From: Nitrospira sp.
GTDB lineage: Bacteria; Nitrospirota; Nitrospiria; Nitrospirales; Nitrospiraceae
DNA: 64,000 bases
Reading direction: 5' to 3'
Assembly: GCA_024998625.1 (NCBI GenBank)
Contig: JACOEL010000016.1
Span: 44,552 to 108,551, forward strand
The notes beneath the pieces are model-generated. The model was not told the origin of the DNA. It saw nothing but the letters and a program-made list of their open reading frames with translations, and ran no database searches. Within the stretch, counting starts at the first letter, position 1, and the number at the start of each line of letters is the position of its first letter. Shown one piece after another: positions 55,869-64,000 of the stretch. The position numbers and the translations under genes were made by a program.

Positions 55869-57068
55869 TTATGCCGGACGGTTGGGAAGGGCTGCGAGTC
55901 CCGGAAGAGTTTTCCCCTCGAGCAATTCCAGCGCCGCTCCACCGCCGGTTGAGATGAACGAGATACTTTCGGATTCTCCGGCCCGATGGATTGCGAGGGC
56001 GGTTTCGCCTCCCCCGACGATGGTCAAGGCGTAGGCATTGGCGACGGAATGGGCCATCGCAAGGGTCCCTCTGGCAAAGGCATCGACTTCGAACATGCCC
56101 ATGGGACCGTTCCAGAGAATGGTCTTGGCATCCTGAACCGCCTCTGAGAAGAGTTTGACCGAGGCGGGGCCGATATCCAGTCCGTACCAGCCTTTGGGAA
56201 TTTCCTGAACCGGAACGATCTTGGTTTCGGCTCCCGGTTCGCGGCTGGCTGCAACAACGCAGTCCACCGGGAGATAGAATTTGACGCCGCTTGAAAAAGC
56301 ATGGTCCTGCACGCCCTTGGCGAAGTCGAGCATGTCGTTTTCAACCAGCGATTGGCCGATTTCCAGCCCCATGGCTTTGAGGAAGGTAAACGCCATACCG
56401 CCGCCGATGATGACTTTGTCGACTTTCTTCCCGAGGTTCTCGATCACGCCGATTTTTCCGGACACCTTGGCTCCGCCGAGAATCGCGACGAACGGTCGCA
56501 CCGGATTCTCTACGGCGCCTTCGAGATATTCGATTTCTTTCTTGAGCAAATACCCGGCGGCGGCTTCGGGAATATATTTCGTGATGCCGACGGTGGAGGC
56601 ATGGGCGCGGTGGGCGGCACCGAACGCGTCGTTGATGTACACATCGGCGAGGGAGGCCAGGGCCTTGGAGAATCCGTCGTCGTTCTTCTCTTCTTCCGGA
56701 TGGAAGCGGAGATTTTCCAGCAACATGACGTCACCGGGCTGCATCTTGGCGACGAGACCTTCGACAGCCGCCCCGATGCAATCCGGGGCAAAAATTACTT
56801 CCTTGCCGAGCAGGCGTTGGAGGCGTTTTGCGACGGGGGCCAGGCTGAATTTCGGATCGAACTTGCCTTTCGGCCGGCCGAGGTGGGAGCAGAGGATGAC
56901 CTTTGCTCCCTCATCAACGGCACGATTGATGGTAGGAAGCGTGGATCGAATTCTGGTGTCGTCGGTTATCTGCAATGAATCATCGAGCGGAACATTGTAG
57001 TCGGCGCGAATGATCACGCGTTTCCCACGAAGCTGGACATCTTCGATGATTCGTTTGCGAATATTCAT
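55869..57068 (-). CDS. pgk: Phosphoglycerate kinase
   Basis: A 399-residue enzyme making ATP and 3-phosphoglycerate. The N-terminal substrate domain has VIIRADYNVPLDDSLQITDD and HLGRPKG, and the nucleotide domain has ILGGAKVSGKIGVIENLG and TIVGGGETALAIHRAG, ending with STGGGAALELLEGKTLPGL (in part). Length is standard. It lies 97 bases after gap, on the same strand. Confidence 0.98.
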   Translation of the reverse strand: MNIRKRIIEDVQLRGKRVIIRADYNVPLDDSLQITDDTRIRSTLPTINRAVDEGAKVILCSHLGRPKGKFDPKFSLAPVAKRLQRLLGKEVIFAPDCIGAAVEGLVAKMQPGDVMLLENLRFHPEEEKNDDGFSKALASLADVYINDAFGAAHRAHASTVGITKYIPEAAAGYLLKKEIEYLEGAVENPVRPFVAILGGAKVSGKIGVIENLGKKVDKVIIGGGMAFTFLKAMGLEIGQSLVENDMLDFAKGVQDHAFSSGVKFYLPVDCVVAASREPGAETKIVPVQEIPKGWYGLDIGPASVKLFSEAVQDAKTILWNGPMGMFEVDAFARGTLAMAHSVANAYALTIVGGGETALAIHRAGESESISFISTGGGAALELLEGKTLPGLAALPNRPA

Positions 57069-57165
57069 GACAGACCTTCACTCCTCCTCTGGTGTGTGCA
57101 GCCCAGGCCGATGGTAGCGCTGATGTGTGCTGCACGTCAGAAAAGCGCGTTGTGCAGGAGTCGGC

Positions 57166-58185
<1,020 letters not shown>

Positions 58186-58223
58186 TCAAGAATTAAACGG
58201 GTGGATTGAGTGAGTCTGGGGCG

Positions 58224-58252
58224 ATAGTACTGACCGACTTTCTATGTGTCAA
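58224..58252 (-). promoter_or_regulatory. Sigma-70-like promoter of gap operon
   Basis: TTGACA (58247-58252, minus strand), 17 bases, TACTAT (58224-58229). Both halves and the spacer are near-ideal. The expected start near 58217 leaves a leader of about 43 bases. Confidence 0.8.
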
Positions 58253-58325
58253 GCATACAAAAAGAGGAAATTGAGTGTGGTTGTTGGCCAGTGGCCGGTC
58301 GTCATTCAAACGGTCCGGGCTTGCC

Positions 58326-58354
58326 TTGCCTGTGCCGGGGCGGTCGGGTAGAGT
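58326..58354 (+). promoter_or_regulatory. Possible mutS2 promoter
   Basis: TTGCCT (58326-58331), 17 bases, TAGAGT (58349-58354). Moderate matches, about 38 bases before the mutS2 start, divergent from the gap promoter. Confidence 0.5.
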
Positions 58355-58392
58355 CTGTTTTTTCGTAACTATCAAACGGCAGTCGAGGTGCG

Positions 58393-60825
58393 ATGCAATC
58401 TGAAACGTTACAGTTCGAATCGTGTCACGTGCTGGAATGGGCCAAACTCCTGGACTCCCTAGCCTCCTACGCCCATTCTGCCATGGGGGCGGAGCGGTGT
58501 CGATCGCTGGTCTTGGAAGCCGACCTGACGCAGGCCCAGACGCGCCAGCAGGAAACGTCGGACATGCTTCGATTGAGGTCCGGGGTCGATCCCTTCCCGG
58601 TCCTCCGATTTCCCAATGTGGTGGAGTGGCTAAGCCGGGTTGCCAAGGGCGCCTGTCTTGAGGCGCACGAGTTGAGGGACATCGCATTGGTCTTGGGGTT
58701 GATCGATGACGTGCAACGGTATCTTCTGCGTCATCAGATCGATGCCCCGGCCGTAGGTGCGTTGGCGGTGCAGCTTGGGCCGGTCGAGGAATATCGCCGG
58801 CTGAGCAGGGCATTACATGCCGCCATCGATCCCGACGGATCAATGCGGGAATCGGCCAGCCCTGAATTGCACAGGTTGATGCAGCGCGCCAACGACCTCA
58901 AGCAGCAGATGCGGCATCGCCTCGACCAGATTCTGCACTCGCGCCGGTATGAGGAAGTGCTGCAGGAACACTACTTTGCGCAACGGGAAGGGCGCTACGT
59001 GGTTCCGATCAAGGCCGAGATGCAGGGCCGGATTCCCGGCATTGTGCATGACGTCTCGTCGAGCGGGGCCACTGTGTTTCTGGAACCGCGCGAGTTGGTG
59101 GATCTCAATAATTCCATCAAAGTCGTGGATTTGGATGTTGAGCGTGAGGTGCGGAGAATTCTGCGGGAACTCTCGGCGATGGTGGCGCCTCATCAGCCGG
59201 CGCTTGCCGACAGTGTGGCGGTGCTCGGCGAGCTCGATGCCATTTCCGCGAAGGCCGAGCTGAGCCAGCGGCTGCAGGCCGTTCCGCCGCGTCTCAACGA
59301 TCAGGGGCGCATTCTGCTCCACCGCGCACGGCACCCGTTCCTGGTCCTGACCAAGGAGCAGGTGGTGCCGAATGATCTGACCTTCGACGAAACGGTGCGG
59401 GTTCTTATCATCTCCGGTCCCAACACCGGCGGGAAAACCGTCACGTTGAAGTTGCTGGGATTGTTCGCATTGATGGTGCGCTGCGGTCTGCATCTTCCTT
59501 GTGCGCCCGAGTCGGAGATGGCGATTTTCCCTTCGGTCTATGCCGATATTGGCGATGCGCAGGATCTAGCGCGGGATCTGTCCAGCTTTTCAGCCCATAT
59601 CACGCAGATGGTGCAATTGCTGAAGGAAGTGTCCGAGGGGACCGACGCCGGCACGTCGTCCTTGCCGATGCACCCAGGACGGGCATTGGTGTTGCTCGAT
59701 GAGCCGGTCACGTCCACGGATCCGGCTGAAGGCGCGGCATTGGCCAGCGCTCTGCTGTGCCGATTGGCGGAAGCGGGCGTGAAGGTGGTCGCTACCACAC
59801 ACTACAGCTTATTGAAAGGGTTGGCGCAAGAGACGCCGGGCTTTGCCAATGCGAGTGTGGAGTTCAACATCGACACTCTCTCCCCGACCTATCGCCTGAT
59901 CCAGGGGCAGCCGGGAGGGTCTGCGGCTATCGAGATTGCCGGGCGTCTCGGGATGGATAAGTCGTTGTTGCAGGATGCCCGTGCCCGGCTGCAGGGCGAT
60001 AATCGGCTGCTGGAGACTCTGCTGAATGATTTGCAGGACAAACATCGGCGCATGAGCGAGGACCTCGCTGCTGCAACGGCTGCCAAGCAGATTGCCGAGC
60101 AGGCGGCGCGCGAGTCTCAGGAACTGCTGACTTTCTTGCAGGAATCGGAGCGGGACGAGCGACAGGGACTGAAGAAGAAGCTGTCCCATGAATTTCAGCG
60201 TGCCCGGGCTGAGGTCCAAGCCACGCTCGACGACCTGAAGCGCGACCAAAAGTTGCTCAAGGCCAAGGAAACCAAAGTCCGGCTCATCGAACTGGAGCAA
60301 GCAGTCAGCCGTGAAGTGGGAGCGACGCAGGAGCCGATTCCCGTGGATCAGCTGTCGGTGGGAGATGCGGTGGAGGTGGTCGGGTTAGGCATGACGGGAA
60401 CCCTGCTCGAAAACCCGCAGGGGAAAAAACGTGTGCGCCTGAAAGTCGGGGAGGGCGAAATTCTAGCGAACGTGGGAAGTCTGGTAGGCCTTGCACGACC
60501 CCCTCAGCCCGCTCGAAGCGAGCCTCGTAAGACGATGGCGGTGACGTCCAGGAGAACCAGTCAGACCCTGGCCCCCGAGGATATCCAGGAGACGTTGGAT
60601 GTGCGGGGTCAGGCCGCGGACGACGCATTGGATATCGTGATGGCCGGGCTCGATCGGGCCATCGTTGACGGGAGCCCGTTCGTGCGTATCATTCACGGGC
60701 ATGGGACCGGCCGACTGAGGACCGTACTCCGTGGCTATTTGAAGGCGTCTCCCTACGTCGTGACCTTTCGGCCCGGCGATCGCGGAGAGGGGGGCGATGG
60801 TGTCACCATCGTCGAGTTGCGATGA
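58393..60825 (+). CDS. mutS2: MutS2 family protein with C-terminal Smr domain
   Basis: An 810-residue MutS2 protein. The MutS-like ATPase has Walker A GPNTGGKTVTLK, Walker B VLLDEPVTSTDP and TTHYSLLKGLA. A coiled coil follows (about 530-640), then a KOW-like segment and the Smr nuclease domain LDVRGQAADDALDIVM with HGHGTGRLR. The N-terminal mismatch-binding domains of MutS are absent, as expected. MutS2 suppresses homologous recombination or rescues collided ribosomes in studied species. In this protein DEPVTSTDP replaces the more usual DELGAGTDP, a variation worth note. Confidence 0.95.
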   Translation: MQSETLQFESCHVLEWAKLLDSLASYAHSAMGAERCRSLVLEADLTQAQTRQQETSDMLRLRSGVDPFPVLRFPNVVEWLSRVAKGACLEAHELRDIALVLGLIDDVQRYLLRHQIDAPAVGALAVQLGPVEEYRRLSRALHAAIDPDGSMRESASPELHRLMQRANDLKQQMRHRLDQILHSRRYEEVLQEHYFAQREGRYVVPIKAEMQGRIPGIVHDVSSSGATVFLEPRELVDLNNSIKVVDLDVEREVRRILRELSAMVAPHQPALADSVAVLGELDAISAKAELSQRLQAVPPRLNDQGRILLHRARHPFLVLTKEQVVPNDLTFDETVRVLIISGPNTGGKTVTLKLLGLFALMVRCGLHLPCAPESEMAIFPSVYADIGDAQDLARDLSSFSAHITQMVQLLKEVSEGTDAGTSSLPMHPGRALVLLDEPVTSTDPAEGAALASALLCRLAEAGVKVVATTHYSLLKGLAQETPGFANASVEFNIDTLSPTYRLIQGQPGGSAAIEIAGRLGMDKSLLQDARARLQGDNRLLETLLNDLQDKHRRMSEDLAAATAAKQIAEQAARESQELLTFLQESERDERQGLKKKLSHEFQRARAEVQATLDDLKRDQKLLKAKETKVRLIELEQAVSREVGATQEPIPVDQLSVGDAVEVVGLGMTGTLLENPQGKKRVRLKVGEGEILANVGSLVGLARPPQPARSEPRKTMAVTSRRTSQTLAPEDIQETLDVRGQAADDALDIVMAGLDRAIVDGSPFVRIIHGHGTGRLRTVLRGYLKASPYVVTFRPGDRGEGGDGVTIVELR

Positions 60826-61016
60826 CCGTGAATTGTGAGGCCTATGTTCGGCAACCGAAATTTTGTATGCTGAAGGGGTTGACGAGTGTGCGCCCGAAAG
60901 TAGTGGAGTGTGACATGACGTAACCGATGTGCGATCCGGCCGGCATTCCCTCCCGGCAGCACTCGCTGCCTGGTTCAAGGAGCCGGTCGAGTCGCTCCCT
61001 CCAATGGCCTGCCGTC

Positions 61017-63323
61017 ATGCGTCAGCGGGTCAGTCTCCAGAGTTTGATTACTCTCTCTGTGCTGTCGATAGGGATCCTTTCCGGCACAGTCGGCCTCGTG
61101 TATGCCTACTGGCATGCCAAGCAGTCACTTCACACCACAGTCGGCATTACCTTCCAGGAAATAGCCCGCCAGAGCGCGGACAAAGCGGCCCTGTTGCTTG
61201 CTAAGGAACTCGAATGGATGCAACGGCTCAGTGCCCTTCCTGAGATTCGAGCATCCGTGGAAGGGGCGTCTTCTGCGAAGCAGCCTACGCTGCAGTTCGA
61301 GCAGTGGCGTGAGGAGCAGCATCGTTATTTTCACTCGCTGGTGATTGTCCGGTGGGATGGCCAATTGGTCGGAGGCCGGCAGAGCGAATCCGCACGGACT
61401 TTTTATGCGCAGCAACCATGGTGGCCGGTTGTGTTCTCGGCTCAACGCGCCTGGGCCGGTCCACTGACTGTCGACGACAATGGGCGGGGTTTCTGGGAAG
61501 TTGCAGTGCCGATCGGCGGACAGGGGCAGCCGGTGCGAGGGGCCCTGAAGGCCGTGATCGGGACGGACCGTATCCTGTCCTCGATTGTGGGAAGCCGCAT
61601 CGGCCGCACAGGACACATGATGCTGCTGGCCGAGGACGGGGTAGTGCTCGCCTGTTCCATGCTGGCCCCCAATCTTCACGCGACCCTCCAGACACAATCT
61701 ATGCAGGCACCAGCGGACGCTCCCGCCGCTCGATGGCTTCAGTTGGAGCAGGATACGCATGGCGGGAACCAGAGCATCATCGGTCTGGCCCGGGTCGTCC
61801 TGCCTGCGCAGATCGAGCAGGCCCGTGGCTGGTACATCCTGATGCAGCAGGATCCGTCGGAGACGTTCGAGCCGTTGCTGGCCCTCATGGGGAAACTGGG
61901 GGCGTTCTGGGTCGGAGCCGTCGTGTTCATCGTGTGGCTGCGCTGGCGGCTGGCTCGGCGCATCGTGCGTCCCCTCGGCGATTTGATTCAGCGGGTCAAT
62001 GTCTTCGGCGGCGCATGGCCGTCGGAACCGCTGCCGTCTCAGGCCCCCTCCCGGCCCAGCGGGATTGTCGAGATCGATGCGCTGGCCGCGAGTTTCGACG
62101 ATCTCGCGCAACGATTGGAACAGGCATCCCGAGTGAAGGCGCAGTACGTCCGCCGGTTGGAGCAGGTGAATCTTGATCTCGCCACGTCGGAGGAGCACTA
62201 CCGGCTCCTGTGGAACCATTCGGTCGATACCAAAATTCTGATCGATCCGTTCGGTTCCATCCTGGATATCAATCGGCGCGGGGAGGTCATACTCGGGCGG
62301 CCGGCCTCTTCCCTCGCCCGGCGCCCGTTCACGGACCTCGTCGCTGAGGCAGAGCGGCCTCGACTGCTGGAGCAGTTGGAGTCAGTAATTCGGATCGGGG
62401 CGGACCTGTCGGGTGGGGCGATGCACGTTCCGATACCCACCGGTGACCTGACGATGGAGGTTGATTGGGTGCCGGTCAAGAAAGCGGGCCGCATTGAATC
62501 GATCATGATCCAACTCCGCGACCTCACCGAGCAGAAGGCGCTTGAGCGGCAAGTCGTTCGGTCCGAGCGGCTGGCCTCGTTGAGCCAGTTTGCCTCGATG
62601 TTTGCCCACGACATCAGAAATCCGCTGGCCGGGATCAAGAAGACGCTGGAGTGGCTTGGAGGCTGTCCGGAGATGGGGCAGGATCCGCCGCGTCGCTGTC
62701 TGGAGGACCTGCGCTTCACCACTGATCTCCTGCTGGGCATGATCAACGACATGCTGGATGTCTATCAGGAGAACTATTCGGGACTGCCGTTGAGTACGTC
62801 ACCGGTGTCGCCACGCCTGTTGATGAACGAAGTGTTGCGACTCTTTCGCTCCGAGGCCGAGGCGCAAGAGGTGCGATTCAACTTGCAGGTTCCCTCGGAG
62901 GCGGTGTGGATCATGGGGGACGGCCGACGCTTGCAACGGGTGTTGATCAATTTAATCCACAACGCGCTGAAGTATTCGCCGGCAGGGGGCGCCATCATGA
63001 TTAGCGTGCAGGTGAATGGTGGACAGGTCTCACAGGGAGAAACTGTCGCCGGGCCGGATGCGTGTTCGACCGTGACGATTCAGATCCAGGATGAGGGGCC
63101 TGGAATTGCGCCGGAGGACCTGCCGCATCTCTTCGAGATGTTTTTCAGGAAAAAGGACGGGCAGGATTACCGGATCGGACGCGGCCTGGGGCTGCACTTC
63201 TGCCGGTTGGTGGTGGACGCCCATGGCGGGCAGATCACGGCGGCGAATCGTCCCGAAGGCGGCGCGGTCTTTACGGTCGCGTTGCCGGTCAGGCAGGAGC
63301 AGGTATGCCCATCACCATCGTGA
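61017..63323 (+). CDS. Membrane sensor histidine kinase (Cache-HAMP-PAS)
   Basis: About 768 residues. An N-terminal helix (LITLSVLSIGILSGTVGLVY), a large extracytoplasmic sensor of Cache type (about 45-290), a second helix (AFWVGAVVFIVWLRW), HAMP (RRIVRPLGDLIQRVN), PAS (about 390-505), HisKA with H531 in FAHDIRNPLAGIKKTLEW, and HATPase with LIHNALKYSPAGG and DEGPGIAPEDL. It should sense a small molecule outside the cytoplasmic membrane. ATG 61017 begins at the first helix; ATG 60927 would add 30 polar residues. The end overlaps the response-regulator start by 19 bases. Confidence 0.93.
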   Translation: MRQRVSLQSLITLSVLSIGILSGTVGLVYAYWHAKQSLHTTVGITFQEIARQSADKAALLLAKELEWMQRLSALPEIRASVEGASSAKQPTLQFEQWREEQHRYFHSLVIVRWDGQLVGGRQSESARTFYAQQPWWPVVFSAQRAWAGPLTVDDNGRGFWEVAVPIGGQGQPVRGALKAVIGTDRILSSIVGSRIGRTGHMMLLAEDGVVLACSMLAPNLHATLQTQSMQAPADAPAARWLQLEQDTHGGNQSIIGLARVVLPAQIEQARGWYILMQQDPSETFEPLLALMGKLGAFWVGAVVFIVWLRWRLARRIVRPLGDLIQRVNVFGGAWPSEPLPSQAPSRPSGIVEIDALAASFDDLAQRLEQASRVKAQYVRRLEQVNLDLATSEEHYRLLWNHSVDTKILIDPFGSILDINRRGEVILGRPASSLARRPFTDLVAEAERPRLLEQLESVIRIGADLSGGAMHVPIPTGDLTMEVDWVPVKKAGRIESIMIQLRDLTEQKALERQVVRSERLASLSQFASMFAHDIRNPLAGIKKTLEWLGGCPEMGQDPPRRCLEDLRFTTDLLLGMINDMLDVYQENYSGLPLSTSPVSPRLLMNEVLRLFRSEAEAQEVRFNLQVPSEAVWIMGDGRRLQRVLINLIHNALKYSPAGGAIMISVQVNGGQVSQGETVAGPDACSTVTIQIQDEGPGIAPEDLPHLFEMFFRKKDGQDYRIGRGLGLHFCRLVVDAHGGQITAANRPEGGAVFTVALPVRQEQVCPSPS

Positions 63324-63949
63324 TTGCCGAAGATCAACGATTGTTCCGGCAGAGCTTGCGCCTGCTGCTGGAACATGAGCGGGATCTCGTTGTGGTCGGG
63401 GAAGCGATGGATGGCCGGCAGGCGTTTGATCTCGCGGTGGCACACAAGCCCGGCATCGTCCTCATGGACGTGGACATGCCCAGACTGGACGGCATCACCG
63501 CCACGCGATTGATCCGCAGTTGCGTGCCGGACAGCAAGGTGTTGATGCTGTCGGTACATGACGACGATGCCCGGATCGTGGCCGCCGTGCAAGCGGGTGC
63601 CTGCGGGTACATCCTCAAGGACGCCGACCACCAGGAGTTTCTGCGCATCATTCGTGCCACCGACAAGGGGGAACCGGTGCGGTCGCCGTTCATGCCGGAT
63701 GGCTTTGCGAAGCAGGCGGTCGCGTTGGTGAATAAGCAGGAGGAGTCGAGCGGGGGCGGGTTGTCGCTCCTAACCGATCGCGAGCATGAAATTCTCGCCT
63801 GCGCGGCCGCCGGGCGGAGCAACAAAGAAATCGCCGATCAACTGTGCGTGTCCCTCGATACCGTCAAGACCCATCTGCACCATATTTATCAGAAGCTCCG
63901 TGTGAGCGGCCGGGTTGAGGCCGTGCTCACCTATCTGCAGAGCCGCTAG
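63305..63949 (+). CDS. NarL/FixJ-type response regulator
   Basis: A 214-residue regulator. The receiver has the acidic residues in VIAEDQRLF, phospho-acceptor D55 in VLMDVDMPRLDG, and Lys in YILKDAD. The C-terminal LuxR HTH has LTDREHEILACAAAGRSNKE and LCVSLDTVKTHLHHIY. It overlaps the kinase gene by 19 bases, so the two form a coupled two-component system. GGAG precedes the ATG. The target genes are not in view; the window ends 51 bases later. Confidence 0.96.
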   Translation: MPITIVIAEDQRLFRQSLRLLLEHERDLVVVGEAMDGRQAFDLAVAHKPGIVLMDVDMPRLDGITATRLIRSCVPDSKVLMLSVHDDDARIVAAVQAGACGYILKDADHQEFLRIIRATDKGEPVRSPFMPDGFAKQAVALVNKQEESSGGGLSLLTDREHEILACAAAGRSNKEIADQLCVSLDTVKTHLHHIYQKLRVSGRVEAVLTYLQSR

Positions 63950-64000
63950 TGTCCTGTCTCTGAAGGTCATGGAATAAGTTGTGCATCGGTGGTGTCCTCA

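Overview
This window looks like a chromosomal piece of a Nitrospira-type bacterium (phylum Nitrospirota). The basis is inference: high GC, many two-component regulators, a Thi4/ThiC thiamin pair, and an rplU-rpmA-obg-proB-nadD-rsfS block next to gap-pgk-tpiA-secG. No rRNA, tRNA, CRISPR array, transposase or phage gene was recognised. Coding density is high and most genes have ordinary housekeeping or signalling roles.

Layout. 0-5 kb: a degenerate receiver protein, a NarL-type regulator, an M32 carboxypeptidase, an O-methyltransferase and an EamA exporter. 5.4-15.2 kb: a regulatory block. A very large hybrid histidine kinase (PAS-PAS-PAS-GAF-HisKA-HATPase-REC-REC-HPt) is followed by an NtrC-type sigma-54 activator. 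Downstream are two related cassettes, each made of one small unknown protein plus one stand-alone LuxR-type HTH protein. Each cassette has an upstream TGGCAC-N5-TTGAT element that resembles a sigma-54 promoter. I consider this the most interesting system in the window. 15.3-20.7 kb: a minus-strand thiC-thi4-TPR-receiver-ygfZ group, with a TPP riboswitch, an intrinsic terminator and a sigma-70-like promoter ahead of thiC. 20.7-27 kb: an accessory region with a metzincin-like protease, a toxin-antitoxin pair whose toxin has a nonsense mutation, a YajD-type HNH protein, an orphan antitoxin and unexplained inverted repeats.

27-38 kb: nadA, ileS-lspA, uppP, a helix-hairpin-helix lipoprotein, and a MacA/MacB-type exporter operon interrupted by an AT-richer unknown gene. 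38-47 kb: an HD-GYP-like protein, rusA-like nuclease, mraZ outside a division cluster, fmdB/comF, and a YbbA/YbbP-like ABC ATPase and permease separated by a class 1A pyrD and a LuxR-type protein. 46.8-53.4 kb: minus-strand rplU-rpmA-obg-proB-nadD-rsfS-lapB-like-bioB. 53.6-61 kb: ilvE with a leaderless-looking promoter, gap-pgk-tpiA-secG and mutS2. 61-64 kb: a membrane PAS histidine kinase overlapping its NarL-type response regulator.

A family of short intergenic repeats of about 115-130 bp, with terminal inverted repeats, is scattered between 15 and 32 kb. Three copies begin exactly at the stop codon of the preceding gene (ygfZ, nadA, lspA). Start codons were chosen by Shine-Dalgarno spacing and family length. 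Family assignments rest on motif recognition, since no database search was possible.
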